From positions 1 through 64,000 of the forward strand of contig NZ_QRQC01000011.1 in NCBI RefSeq assembly GCF_003475325.1: 64,000 nucleotides of DNA. Direction: 5' to 3'. Origin of the DNA: Collinsella sp. AF33-16. GTDB taxonomy: Bacteria > Actinomycetota > Coriobacteriia > Coriobacteriales > Coriobacteriaceae. Shown piece by piece: positions 34,186-43,199 of the stretch. A model generated the notes under the pieces. It did not search any database and was not told the origin of the DNA. It saw only the letters and a list, made by a program, of their open reading frames with translations. The position numbers and the translations under genes are program-made. Positions within the stretch are counted from its first letter, which is position 1, and each line of letters opens with the position of its first letter.

Positions 34186-35382
34186 TTAGGCGACGGGCTT
34201 TGCGCGGCGTATGGCTGGGAACAGTACGGTGATGGCAAGGATGACGCCCACGACGGTAATCGCCCCGCCCGCAAAGCCAATCCAAGCGATACCGGGACCC
34301 GAAACCACGGCGCCGCCGATTGCGGTGCCCGTGCCGATACCCAGATTGAACAGGCCCGAGAAGATCGACATGGCGACGGCCGACGAATCCGCCGGCGTGT
34401 ACTTGATGAGCTCGGCCTGGAACGCAACGTTAAAGGCCGTGGAGCAGCAGCCCCATAGCGCGCAGACGGCAAGCACTGCTACGAGCGACGATGCGACCGG
34501 ACCCACGAGCAGCAGAGCCACCGGCACGCCGGAGAGCGTGATAGCTAAGAACGGAAAGCGATGCCCATCGAACAGTCGGCCGAACAGCCAGCTTCCGAGC
34601 AGACCAGAGCAGCCGAACGCCGTCAGCGTCATGGTAATAGCGCTTGCGTCGACGTGCGCGACCTGTGCCAGGAACGGCTCGATATAGCTGTAACCCGCAT
34701 AATAGCCGGTCGCCATAAAGACCGTGACCGCATAAAGCGCGATGAGGAACGGGTTCTTGAGCAGCTCGGGCAGCTGTTTGAGCGTAAAGCGCTCGCCCAC
34801 CGGCATGGCCGGGAACACCGCGGCCTGGTAGACGACCGCAATAGCTGAGAGGGCCCCGACCACGGCGAATGTCATGCGCCAGCCCACGGCCAGGCCAATG
34901 GCGCGACCGAGGGGCAGACCAAAGATCTGCGCGATGGACGAGCCCGTGGCGATCATGCTGATGGCGAGCGCGCCGTGACGAGTGTCGACCAGGCGCGAGG
35001 CCATAATCGAGGCGACCGACCAGAACACGGCGTGCGCGCAGGCGACCACCAGGCGTGCGCAGACCAAGATGGGATAGGTCGGCGCCACGGCGGACAGGAA
35101 CTGACCCAGAGAAAACACGGCAAGCACGCCGAGCAGCATACGCTTGAACTCAAAGCGCGAGGCAAACACCATAAGCGGCAGCGACAGCAGCATGACGCCC
35201 CAGGCGTAGACCGAGATCATGATGCCTGCCTGGGCCTCGGTGAGCGAGAACGATGCGGCAATATCAGTCAGAAGGCCAATGGGCATGAACTCCGACGTGT
35301 TGAACACGAACGCACAGCAGGCGAGCCCGATAAGCGGGAGCCACTGCTTGAGCGAGATGCCATCTTGTCTTGCCTGAGTCAT
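34186..35382 (-). CDS. MFS transporter, DHA1 sugar/drug efflux type
   Basis: A 398-residue permease with about 12 membrane segments, of the major facilitator superfamily. The N-terminal FNTSEFMPIGLL segment is typical of the SotB/YdeA/AraJ branch, whose members export sugars, sugar analogues or drugs. ATG 35382 follows GGAGAGGGTT; 55 open codons upstream have no membrane or family character. The substrate is unknown. Confidence 0.9.
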   Translation of the reverse strand: MTQARQDGISLKQWLPLIGLACCAFVFNTSEFMPIGLLTDIAASFSLTEAQAGIMISVYAWGVMLLSLPLMVFASRFEFKRMLLGVLAVFSLGQFLSAVAPTYPILVCARLVVACAHAVFWSVASIMASRLVDTRHGALAISMIATGSSIAQIFGLPLGRAIGLAVGWRMTFAVVGALSAIAVVYQAAVFPAMPVGERFTLKQLPELLKNPFLIALYAVTVFMATGYYAGYSYIEPFLAQVAHVDASAITMTLTAFGCSGLLGSWLFGRLFDGHRFPFLAITLSGVPVALLLVGPVASSLVAVLAVCALWGCCSTAFNVAFQAELIKYTPADSSAVAMSIFSGLFNLGIGTGTAIGGAVVSGPGIAWIGFAGGAITVVGVILAITVLFPAIRRAKPVA

Positions 35383-35430
35383 GTAGGAACCCTCTCCGAT
35401 TGTCTTGAGCGATGGGCGATTATATAGCAA

Positions 35431-35465
35431 CGGCCCCGCATCCGTCAGCAACAGATGCGGGGCCG
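35431..35465 (-). terminator. Terminator after feoB
   Basis: The stem CGGCCCCGCATC / GATGCGGGGCCG is followed on the minus strand by TTGCTATATAATC. It lies about 40 bases past feoB. The T-tract is weak but the stem is strong and perfect. Confidence 0.7.
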
Positions 35466-35506
35466 TAATCAACTCAATACACAGAGGTTGCGCCATCAAT
35501 AAATAA

Positions 35507-37867
35507 CTAAGCCAGCCCCAGCAATATGCCCGCCGAATGCACGACAAACGCCACGATCCAGGCGACCGTCACTTGAAACGCGAACACGGCCACGGCATAG
35601 CGCGCGCCCAGTTCACTCTTGACGGCGCCGATTGCCGCTACGCAGGGCGGGTACAGCAGCGTAAAGACCAGGAACACGTAAGCGGTAAACGGCGAAAACA
35701 TGCTCGACAGTGCCGCGGGCGACGTTGCACCCAAAAGCACGGTGAGGGTCGAAATGACGCTCTCCTTGGCGATAAGTCCGGTGACGAGCGCCGTGGATGC
35801 ACGCCAATCGCCAAAGCCGAGCGGCGCCAGCGCCGGCGCGATAATGCTACCCAAACCGGCAAGCAGACTCTGCGACTGATCGGCGACCACATTAAAGCGG
35901 ATATCGAACGTCTGGAGGAACCAGATGGCCACGGTAGCGGCAAAGATAATGGTAAAGGCCTTGGTAATAAAGTCCTTGGCCTTATCCCATGCCAGCATCA
36001 CCGTCGTCTTGACGCTCGGCAGGCGGTAATTGGGAAGCTCCATGATAAACGGCACCGGGTCGCCCTTAAATGCCGTGCGGTTGAGCACCAGGGCGGCAAT
36101 GCAGCCGACCACGATACCAATCAGATAGAGCGAGACCATGGCGGGAACTGTCGCCTGCGGGAAGAATGCCCCGCACAGCAGACCGTAGACCGGCAACTTG
36201 GCCGAACAGCTCATGAACGGCGTGAGCATGACCGTCATCTTGCGGTCGTGCTCGGATGGGAGCGTACGGGTCGACATGATAGCCGGCACGGTACAGCCAA
36301 AACCGACGAGCATAGGCACGAAGCTGCGGCCCGACAGGCCAAAGCGACGCAGCACTTTATCCATGACAAAGGCCACGCGCGCCATGTAGCCCGAGTCTTC
36401 CAGAATGGAGAGGAACAAAAAGAGCACGACGATAATCGGCAGGAAGGTCAGCACGCTGCCCACGCCCGTAAGCACGCCGTCGACAGCCAGCGAGCGCACC
36501 ACGTCGTTGGTGCCGAACGCCTTGAGACCCGCATCGGCCGAGGCGATGATGGCAGCGATGCCGTCCTCCATGAGTCCCTGCAACGCCGCGCCGATCACGC
36601 CAAACGTCAGCCAAAAGACGAGGCCCATGATCACCAGGAACGCCGGAATGGCCGTGTAGCGACCCGTCAGGATGCGGTCGATCTTGACGGAGCGCACGTG
36701 CTCGCGGCTCTCATGCGGCTTGACGACGCAGCGCCCGCACACGTCGCCGATAAAGCTAAAGCGCATATCGGCCAGCGCGGACAGGCGGTCGGTGCCGGCC
36801 TCACCCTCCATCTGGGTAATGATGTGCTCGATAGCGTCGAGCTCATTGCGATCCAAGTGAAGCGCCTCGGTCACCAGCTCGTCGCCTTCAACCAGCTTGG
36901 TCGCCGCAAAACGCACCGGAATGTGCGCCGTCACGGCATGGTCCTCGATCAGGTTGGCAATGCCGTGGATGCAGCGATGCAGTGCACCGCCGTCCGAGCC
37001 ATCGGGCGCACAGAAGTCCAGGCGACCGGGGCGCTCGCGGAACCGTGCCACGTGCAAGGCATGATCCACCAGCTCGCCGATACCCTCGTTGCGGGCAGCG
37101 CTAATGGGGACAACAGGCACGCCCAACAGGCTCTCGAGCAGGTTGACGTCCACGGCGCCGCCGTTGGCCGTCACCTCGTCCATCATGTTGAGCGCGATGA
37201 CCATGGGGCGGTCGAGCTCCATAAGCTGCAGCGTCAGGTACAGGTTGCGTTCGATATTAGTAGCGTCGATGATGTCGATGATGGCGTCGGGGTTTTCGTC
37301 CAGGATAAATTGGCGACTGACGATCTCTTCGCCCGTGTACGGAGACAGCGAATAGATGCCGGGCAGGTCGGTAACGCTTGCCTCGGGATGGTTACGGATG
37401 GTGCCGTCCTTGCGGTCGACCGTCACGCCGGGAAAGTTACCGACGTGCTGGTTGGAGCCCGTCAGCTGGTTGAACAGCGTGGTCTTACCGCAGTTTTGGT
37501 TGCCGGCGAGGGCAAAATGCAGCGGCGCGCCCTCGGGCACGGCCGTCTTTGCCGCACGGGGCGAATACGTCCCCTCGCCAAGTGCCGGGTGCTCCGTCAT
37601 GCCGATTGCGGCGTTAGTGCGCGGACCCGTGTCTGTGTCGTGAACACCCACGAGCTCGATGCGAGCAGCATCGTCCTTGCGCAGCGTCAACTCGTAGCCA
37701 CGCAGGCGAATCTCGAGCGGGTCGCCCATAGGAGCGTACTTCATCATGGTGACTTCGGTGCCCGGCGTTAGGCCCATGTCCAAAATATGCTGTCGGAGTG
37801 CCTGATCGTCCGATGCCACCGATGCGACAACGGCGTCCTTTCCAATCTCGAGTGTATCGAGCTTCAC
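35507..37867 (-). CDS. feoB: Ferrous iron transporter, fused FeoA-FeoB
   Basis: A 786-residue iron(II) uptake protein. Residues 1-75 are an SH3-like FeoA domain (LRQHILDMGLTPGTEV, PLEIRLRGYELTLRKD), normally a separate protein. Residues about 116-285 are the G domain: GNQNCGKTT at 122-130, VGNFPGVTVD and DLPG. About eight membrane segments follow with the Gate motifs GFGCTVPAI and PFMSCSAKLPVY. An inverted GGTTA/TAACC element upstream (about 37890-37915) might be an iron-repressor site, with low confidence. Confidence 0.95.
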   Translation of the reverse strand: MKLDTLEIGKDAVVASVASDDQALRQHILDMGLTPGTEVTMMKYAPMGDPLEIRLRGYELTLRKDDAARIELVGVHDTDTGPRTNAAIGMTEHPALGEGTYSPRAAKTAVPEGAPLHFALAGNQNCGKTTLFNQLTGSNQHVGNFPGVTVDRKDGTIRNHPEASVTDLPGIYSLSPYTGEEIVSRQFILDENPDAIIDIIDATNIERNLYLTLQLMELDRPMVIALNMMDEVTANGGAVDVNLLESLLGVPVVPISAARNEGIGELVDHALHVARFRERPGRLDFCAPDGSDGGALHRCIHGIANLIEDHAVTAHIPVRFAATKLVEGDELVTEALHLDRNELDAIEHIITQMEGEAGTDRLSALADMRFSFIGDVCGRCVVKPHESREHVRSVKIDRILTGRYTAIPAFLVIMGLVFWLTFGVIGAALQGLMEDGIAAIIASADAGLKAFGTNDVVRSLAVDGVLTGVGSVLTFLPIIVVLFLFLSILEDSGYMARVAFVMDKVLRRFGLSGRSFVPMLVGFGCTVPAIMSTRTLPSEHDRKMTVMLTPFMSCSAKLPVYGLLCGAFFPQATVPAMVSLYLIGIVVGCIAALVLNRTAFKGDPVPFIMELPNYRLPSVKTTVMLAWDKAKDFITKAFTIIFAATVAIWFLQTFDIRFNVVADQSQSLLAGLGSIIAPALAPLGFGDWRASTALVTGLIAKESVISTLTVLLGATSPAALSSMFSPFTAYVFLVFTLLYPPCVAAIGAVKSELGARYAVAVFAFQVTVAWIVAFVVHSAGILLGLA

Positions 37868-37988
37868 GCGCTCATCCTTTCGTTAGACGCGGTTAACCGT
37901 TTACCGGGGCTAACCAACTCGTAACGACAAATGATAGCGCTCTGAACTATTATATAAAGTCAAATACCGATGTTTACCTGCGCAAACT

Positions 37989-38309
37989 TTATGCGGTGCG
38001 CCCCGAAAGCTCTTTGCGCATACCGCTCAGCGAGATCGAAATGGAACCCGACCGCGCGGTAGCAGTGAGTCGATCACCCTCAACCGACCCCGTGCATGTA
38101 AAGGGCGCCTTGCCCATCAAGACGTGGGAGATAGTGCCCGAGAACTCAAAGAAATCGCCCTCGGCGCGGGCACCCGAGAGAGCGATATTGAGACCCCTGA
38201 CGTTTAGTACTGCCCTGAGCGCGCCGTTCACCCCATGTGAAAACGTCACCTCGCCGCGTTTGCTCCCCACCGGCGTCTGGGCCAAAACCACATACGTACC
38301 CTCAAGCAT
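37989..38309 (-). CDS. Small uncharacterised beta-rich protein
   Basis: A 106-residue cytoplasmic protein, start at ATG 38309 behind AGAGGAGGAGCC. It starts LEGTYVVLAQTPVGSKRGEV and alternates hydrophobic residues, suggesting a small beta barrel. I do not recognise it. It stands between feoB and a repeat-rich gap. The strong ribosome site and clean frame support it as real. Confidence 0.75.
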   Translation of the reverse strand: MLEGTYVVLAQTPVGSKRGEVTFSHGVNGALRAVLNVRGLNIALSGARAEGDFFEFSGTISHVLMGKAPFTCTGSVEGDRLTATARSGSISISLSGMRKELSGRTA

Positions 38310-38474
38310 GGCTCCTCCTCTAAGCAGACTTTTTGAAATGGCCATCTAGTCTACTTTGCTGCGAGACGGCTTGCCCAGAAACCGCGAGCACACAATGACG
38401 TTCAATCAACAGATTGCTGCAAGGGAAGCAAGCGTGCAAGGGGGACAGATTACTTTTGACACCATTTGCGCCAA

Positions 38475-38535
38475 CGGACGGGATGCGGAGCGACGACCGT
38501 GCAGGTGGATTCCGGATCGTCGCTTCCTCCGTCCC
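38475..38535. repeat. Imperfect GC-rich inverted repeat
   Basis: GGACGG...GAGCGACGA pairs with TCGTCGC...CCGTCC over about 18 positions. It lies in the 460-base gap 38310-38771, which holds no gene and is made mostly of three hairpins. Confidence 0.6.
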
Positions 38536-38552
38536 CCAGCGAATCAAAACGA

Positions 38553-38618
38553 AGTTGCGGTGGAATAGTTCCTGTTTGAAGCTTTAACCAGTAAAACAGG
38601 AACTATTCCACCGCAACT
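38553..38618. repeat. GCGGTGGAATA hairpin repeat, copy 2
   Basis: A perfect 25-bp inverted repeat: AGTTGCGGTGGAATAGTTCC continues to 38577 and its complement occupies 38594-38618, with a 16-base loop. The arm sequence recurs at 34104-34170. Confidence 0.88.
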
Positions 38619-38622
38619 GCAA

Positions 38623-38660
38623 AAGCCTGCGCTGGCAACAAATGTCACCTGCGCAGGCTT
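38623..38660 (-). terminator. Hairpin downstream of the APC permease gene
   Basis: AAGCCTGCGC pairs with GCGCAGGCTT around a loop of 18 bases and the minus strand continues TTTGC. It is a possible terminator, although it lies 110 bases past the permease stop. Confidence 0.55.
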
Positions 38661-38771
38661 GGTGGGCGCTCACAAAGGCACGTAATAGAGACCCACATCA
38701 GTTATGGAATGCCAAGCAGCATCGATACGCGATGCCCGCCGGCCTACCAAGCAACGAAGCTCGCCGTAGCC

Positions 38772-40235
38772 TTAGACGATCGGCGCGATGCCGGCAAAGT
38801 GCAGATACAGCGAGATAACTGCCACGACAATGACCACTGCTGCGATCAGCTTGTCGTGCAGATGCGGAAGCACCTGCTTGCCGCGGCCGCGCTCGCCCAG
38901 AATATAGACGGGGATGGCTGGGGCAAAAAGGATCGTCGTGATCATGACGCCCTGGAGGCCCGTCGACCACACCAGGAACAGCGTGTAGATAAAGCCGAGC
39001 GTACCAAAGAAGCGTGCTTTGCCGACACTCGGCGCGTGCGGCCCGTCCAAATGCTCGTTCTTCCAGCCGATCACCATGTAATAGGCAGCCGAGCAGACAT
39101 ACGGAACCAGAATCGTGTTGACCGCGCAGCTATAGAAGAACTGGTAGGTGCTCGCCGCCACATACGACACAATCAAGAAGAGTTGCGTGATGCCGGAGCT
39201 CACGAGAACCGTTACCACCGGGGCATCGTGCTTGTTCGTCTTAGCAAACGCCAGCGGGAAGGAGCCCTGACGCGCCGCCTCAAACGGCGTCTCGGATGCA
39301 ATGATGACGTAGCCCAGCATCGCGCCGACCAGCGAGAGAATAACGCCAAGGTTTACGATGGCAGCTCCTACCGGACCGATTGCGCACTCGAGAATTCCCG
39401 CCATGGAGGGCGTTGCGAGCTGTGCCATTTCCTCACGCGGCATAATGCCGAGCGACAGCATCGAGATGATCAGATACAGCGTGAACACGGCTGCAAATCC
39501 AAGCGCCGTCGAGCGACCGACATCGCGCACATACTTTGCACGGCCCGAGATGACGACAGCGCCCTCGATGCCCGTGAAGACCCAGACAAGGGCAATCATG
39601 GTCGAGACAACCTGCTCGCCAAAGCCGGGGCCAGCCGGTTCTCCCCAGAAGTTGTCCATAAAGATATCGACGTCGAACTTACCCAGGAGCACAATGCTCA
39701 GCACAAAGAGTCCCAGCGGCACCAACTTCGCCAAGGTGACGATCGTGTTAATGCCCGCAGCTTCCTTAACGCCACGAAGCACGAGAGCGGTAAGGAACCA
39801 CAGAAACACGCTGGCACAGATGATGGAAAGCAGATTGTTGCCCGTGCCGAATGCAGGGAAGAAATAGCCAAGCGCGCTAAACAGCAAAAGTGCAAAGCTC
39901 ACGTTGGAAAGGCATGCGCTGATCCAGTAGCCCCAAGCGGAGTTGAATCCAACATAATCGCCAAAACCGGCGGCGGCGTATGCATAGATACCGCCGGTCA
40001 GGTCGGGACGAGCCTGAGACAAACCGTTGAACACCATCATCAGCGCAAAGACGCCAATAAAGCAAATTCCCCACGAGACGATAACCGCGCCGGTATTGGC
40101 TCCGCCCGCCGCCATATCGCCGGCAAGAGAGAAGATACCGCCGCAAATGCTCGCAGTGATGACCATCATGGTCAGACGAAAGAGATCCAGACCATTGGGG
40201 TCGATTATCTCGTCGTTGCAAGTTTTAGAGGCCAT
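38772..40235 (-). CDS. APC-family amino acid permease/antiporter
   Basis: A 487-residue permease with about 12-13 membrane segments of the amino acid-polyamine-organocation superfamily. SICGGIFSLAGDMAAGG in segment 1 is the substrate-binding loop. The sequence looks like the basic amino acid/polyamine antiporter group (ArcD/LysP-like). It is the second gene after a dimethylargininase-type hydrolase, so an arginine, methylarginine/citrulline or ornithine exchanger is the likely role, by context. Confidence 0.9.
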   Translation of the reverse strand: MASKTCNDEIIDPNGLDLFRLTMMVITASICGGIFSLAGDMAAGGANTGAVIVSWGICFIGVFALMMVFNGLSQARPDLTGGIYAYAAAGFGDYVGFNSAWGYWISACLSNVSFALLLFSALGYFFPAFGTGNNLLSIICASVFLWFLTALVLRGVKEAAGINTIVTLAKLVPLGLFVLSIVLLGKFDVDIFMDNFWGEPAGPGFGEQVVSTMIALVWVFTGIEGAVVISGRAKYVRDVGRSTALGFAAVFTLYLIISMLSLGIMPREEMAQLATPSMAGILECAIGPVGAAIVNLGVILSLVGAMLGYVIIASETPFEAARQGSFPLAFAKTNKHDAPVVTVLVSSGITQLFLIVSYVAASTYQFFYSCAVNTILVPYVCSAAYYMVIGWKNEHLDGPHAPSVGKARFFGTLGFIYTLFLVWSTGLQGVMITTILFAPAIPVYILGERGRGKQVLPHLHDKLIAAVVIVVAVISLYLHFAGIAPIV

Positions 40236-40271
40236 ATATGTGCACCCCCTCAGTCAAGCGACCGTATGAAG

Positions 40272-40306
40272 ATGGCCCGGACGTCCCGAATCGGGTGCCG
40301 GGCCAT
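40272..40306 (-). promoter_or_regulatory. Intergenic hairpin between hydrolase and permease
   Basis: ATGGCCCGG pairs with CCGGGCCAT, with an inner CCCGA/TCGGG stem. It lies between two genes of one apparent operon and has no T-run, so it may tune the distal gene or protect the proximal message. Confidence 0.5.
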
Positions 40307-40342
40307 CGGTCAAGCGATCATTAAGCTAGTAAAGCGGCCGCA

Positions 40343-41119
40343 TTAGAAGCGCAGTGACAGGCAGGAGAGGCCTCCGTCGACCTTGCGATACTCGGAGGTG
40401 TCGACAACGAGCGTCTTGTAGCCCAGATCCTGCACGGCCTTGAGCACGGTCGGATAGCCCTCGGCAACGATGACCGTACCGTTGACCCAGATGCAGTTGG
40501 CGCCGTAAGTCTCGTCCTCGGGCACGACGATCTTGTTGTACTGGGCAAAGTCGGGCTTATCGATGAACTCACCGGAGACGAGCATGTTGTTGTCCTCGAT
40601 GTAGTTGACGCCCGTCTTGAGGTGCAGGACCTCCTCCAGAGGCACCTCGGAGCCCTCGAGGCCCCAGCCCTCGAGAATCTCGCAGAACTGGCGGATACCC
40701 TCTTCGTTGGTGCGAGCAGAGCGACCGACGTAGAAGTGGTCGCCGACCATCATGACGTCGCCGCCGTCGAGCGTGCCGGGGGAAACGATGTGCTTGACAT
40801 GCTCGTCGTCAAAGAAGCGACGGACGACCGGCTCGATTTCGTCCTTCTCGCCATTACGACTGTCGGCGCCGGGGTTGGTAATGATGGCGCCGCAGCGAGT
40901 GATAACGGCCGGATCCTCGACAAAGCAGCTGTCGGGATACTGCTCAAGCGCCGGCAGCACCGACACGTCAACGCCACACTGCTCGAGTGCATGCTCGTAA
41001 TCGTAGTGCTCCTCGATAGCGCGCTCGTAGATGGGCTGGCCAAGCTCGGGAGCGCTCGTGATGCCATTGCTCAGGGACTTGCCGGGACGACGGATGATGA
41101 CGTGGCTGAACTTAGTCAT
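40343..41119 (-). CDS. Dimethylargininase / arginine deiminase family hydrolase
   Basis: A 258-residue guanidino-hydrolase of the amidinotransferase fold. The catalytic Cys253 (GGLSCLSLRF), His166 (VLHLKTG) and acid Glu68 (CFVEDPA) are present, as is LDGGDVM. The length matches dimethylarginine dimethylaminohydrolase (about 255 residues) rather than ArcA (about 410). The likely reaction converts arginine or methylarginines to citrulline and an amine. It precedes an APC permease and faces a GntR regulator. Start follows AAGGAGG. Confidence 0.9.
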   Translation of the reverse strand: MTKFSHVIIRRPGKSLSNGITSAPELGQPIYERAIEEHYDYEHALEQCGVDVSVLPALEQYPDSCFVEDPAVITRCGAIITNPGADSRNGEKDEIEPVVRRFFDDEHVKHIVSPGTLDGGDVMMVGDHFYVGRSARTNEEGIRQFCEILEGWGLEGSEVPLEEVLHLKTGVNYIEDNNMLVSGEFIDKPDFAQYNKIVVPEDETYGANCIWVNGTVIVAEGYPTVLKAVQDLGYKTLVVDTSEYRKVDGGLSCLSLRF

Positions 41120-41209
41120 GATGATCCTCCTTGGATCTCATAGTACTGAGCGGACTTCCTTGCGTCCGCCTTCCTTCCGATGGCTTTATCTTAGGGTGTC
41201 TTTACTGTT

Positions 41210-41226
41210 TTGTATATTGTATGCAA
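41210..41226. promoter_or_regulatory. Candidate GntR operator
   Basis: TTGTATATTGTATGCAA is an imperfect palindrome (12 of 17 positions symmetric) in the AT-rich gap between the hydrolase and the divergent GntR gene. Its shape resembles FCD-type GntR operators. The gap 41120-41373 holds no gene. Confidence 0.35.
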
Positions 41227-41373
41227 TCCTGAACGGTAGATATTTGTCGGTAAGCGTATTATTGCTTCTTCTGGTTTGGTAGCGCGATTTAACTGGTCGT
41301 TCTATAATTCAATTAGCCTATTGAGGCGAAACGTATTTATTTTTGAAAATATACAGTTGAGGAATATAAGCTC

Positions 41374-42024
41374 ATGGAAACGCTCCGAAGACCCTTGAAG
41401 GATCATGTATACGACTATATTTCGAGTCGCATAGACGCCGGCGAGCTTTCGGCCGGCGACCGCGTGAGCGAGCAGGCGATCTGCGATGCCATGGGCGTGT
41501 CGCGCACGCCGGTTCGCGAGGCGCTCATCCAGCTGGCAAGCGACGGCTATCTGGACAATCTCCCCCGCCGCGGATTCCGCGTCCGAGGGTTCGATCAGCA
41601 AAACGCCGTTGAAGTCTTTGAGATTATGGGGCCTCTCGACGGGCAGGCGGCATACCTCGCCTGCCCTCTCCTAACCGACGAGGACATCATGCAGCTGAAG
41701 TTTTTGGTTGGGTCCATGGACCTTGCGATCCAAGGCGGTCTTATCCGAAAGTACGACGACATTCAGCGGGACTTTCACCTCACGTACTTCAACCGCTGCG
41801 GCAACGACCGTCTGCGCGACATGATTTCGCAACTCGAGCGCTGCTTTATCAAGCGCGATTACGAGACTGTCGACCAGGAGACGGCGTGCGAACTGCTCAA
41901 TAAAGCCAACAACGAACATGCTCATATTCTTGAGTTGTTCGAAGCACGAGATGCGACGGGCGTGCGCGACTACGTTCGCGATGTCCATTGGAACACAGAA
42001 AACGCCCAGTTCACCGTCTGGTAG
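41374..42024 (+). CDS. GntR-family regulator, FCD subfamily
   Basis: A 216-residue repressor-type protein. Residues 8-70 are the winged helix (LKDHVYDYISSRI, SEQAICDAMGVSRTPVREAL). Residues 80-205 are the helical FCD ligand-binding domain, which in relatives binds a small acid through metal ligands (Asp/His in QRDFHLTYF). It is divergent from the hydrolase-permease pair and probably controls it. Confidence 0.92.
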   Translation: METLRRPLKDHVYDYISSRIDAGELSAGDRVSEQAICDAMGVSRTPVREALIQLASDGYLDNLPRRGFRVRGFDQQNAVEVFEIMGPLDGQAAYLACPLLTDEDIMQLKFLVGSMDLAIQGGLIRKYDDIQRDFHLTYFNRCGNDRLRDMISQLERCFIKRDYETVDQETACELLNKANNEHAHILELFEARDATGVRDYVRDVHWNTENAQFTVW

Positions 42025-42157
42025 GAAAGCAACAAGGGACGACGTCGGTCTTAAACCTTGGCGACAGCACCGCCCAAACTAATCCGCTTTCCTCCGTCCC
42101 CGAGGGATCATTCTTCTGGCAGCCAAGACAACGCCGATGCTTTGGCGCGGACAGCGA

Positions 42158-42296
42158 AAGCCCGCCAGAGCGAGCAAGGTGCCTTGAAACGAGGCGGCAT
42201 TGACCTTCTGGTCATGCCGCCGCAGTTGAAAGGCAGATTGCCGCTCTGGCGGGCTTGCAGCGTCGAGCTGTTACGCGGTTTGGTAAAACCGCGTAA
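42158..42296 (-). ncRNA. Structured intergenic element, family B copy 2
   Basis: It follows directly after the esterase stop on the minus strand. A perfect hairpin (GTTACGCGGTTT and complement, 42269-42296) is followed by an outer 14-bp stem (42158-42171 with 42243-42256) and an inner stem 42193-42221 capped by GACCAGAAGGTC. It shares CAATCTG, TTTCAA, CACCTTG and CCAGAGC with copy 1 at 19060-19200, while the stem sequences differ but pair. The rest of the gap after GntR (42025-42157) shows nothing clear. Confidence 0.65.
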
Positions 42297-43199
42297 CTAG
42301 AAACCGTGGCGCTCCAGGAAACGGAAGGCCAGGCGGATCCAAGGACGGACTGCCACCTGCTTGTCCTCGTTGTCGACCGCGGTGTTGGCGTTGCCGAGCG
42401 AAAGGCCGTGACCGCCCTGGTCAAAGACGTGCATCTCGCAAGCGACGCCCTCCTCGGCCATGCGCTGCGCAAACGGATAGACCTGTGCGATCGGCGCTGT
42501 CTTGTCGTCGGACACGCCCCACACAAAGGTCGGGGGCATCTGGCGCGAAACGTGCGTGGTAGGGCAAATGTCGGCCAGGTGCTCATCGGTCGCCTCGCCG
42601 CCCGTCACCATCGACAGATAGTCGTTGAGCAAATCGCGCCCCGTCTTGCCACCCGTCTTGGGCACGCGCAGGTCGATGCGCGGGTCGCGCGTCTGCATAT
42701 CGCGCACATAGGCAAGGTCGAGCAACGGATAGCCCAGCACCACGGCGTCGGGACGAATATCCTCCGGACGAGCCCCGGCAAGGCCCGCGAAAGGTCCGGT
42801 CTTCCACTGCGTTGCCAACGAGGCGCAGATCATGCCGCCCGCCGAGAAACCCACGATGCACACGCGCTTGGGATCGACATGCCACTCGTCGGCGTTGGCG
42901 CGCACGGTAGCGACCATCTTGGCGAGGTCCGCCTGCGGGTGCGGAAAGCTCACGTCGCCCGTGGCGCTCGTCACATAGTTGAGCACAAAGGCCTGGTAGC
43001 CGCGGTCCAAAAACGCAAACGCCACCGGGTCCTGCTCGTGCGGAGCGATATGCGTAAACCCGCCTCCGCCGCAGATGATCACCGCGGGGCGGCGGCCATT
43101 GGGCTTGTCGGGCAGCGGCTCGGCACCCAGATACGTAAACGTCGCCGGATAATCCTCGGTCGGCTCCTCGCCCCACAGCGCATGGTTCTCAATAATCAT
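42297..43199 (-). CDS. Alpha/beta hydrolase, esterase/lipase type
   Basis: A 300-residue carboxylesterase-like enzyme. The oxyanion segment CGGGGFTHIAPHE, nucleophile Ser119 in GFSAGG, Asp near 233 in VSDDKTAP and His near 264 in GGHGLS form the triad. It resembles bifunctional acetylxylan/feruloyl esterases of gut bacteria that deacetylate plant xylans, but has no signal peptide, so it acts inside the cell. The frame is open far upstream; ATG 43199 follows GGAGGGAGC. Substrate uncertain. Confidence 0.88.
   Translation of the reverse strand: MIIENHALWGEEPTEDYPATFTYLGAEPLPDKPNGRRPAVIICGGGGFTHIAPHEQDPVAFAFLDRGYQAFVLNYVTSATGDVSFPHPQADLAKMVATVRANADEWHVDPKRVCIVGFSAGGMICASLATQWKTGPFAGLAGARPEDIRPDAVVLGYPLLDLAYVRDMQTRDPRIDLRVPKTGGKTGRDLLNDYLSMVTGGEATDEHLADICPTTHVSRQMPPTFVWGVSDDKTAPIAQVYPFAQRMAEEGVACEMHVFDQGGHGLSLGNANTAVDNEDKQVAVRPWIRLAFRFLERHGF

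Noticed and set aside
37885..37920. DtxR/IdeR-type iron box before feoB
   Set aside because: GGTTA and TAACC half-sites are present, but spacing and centre do not match the 19-bp consensus well enough to list as a feature.
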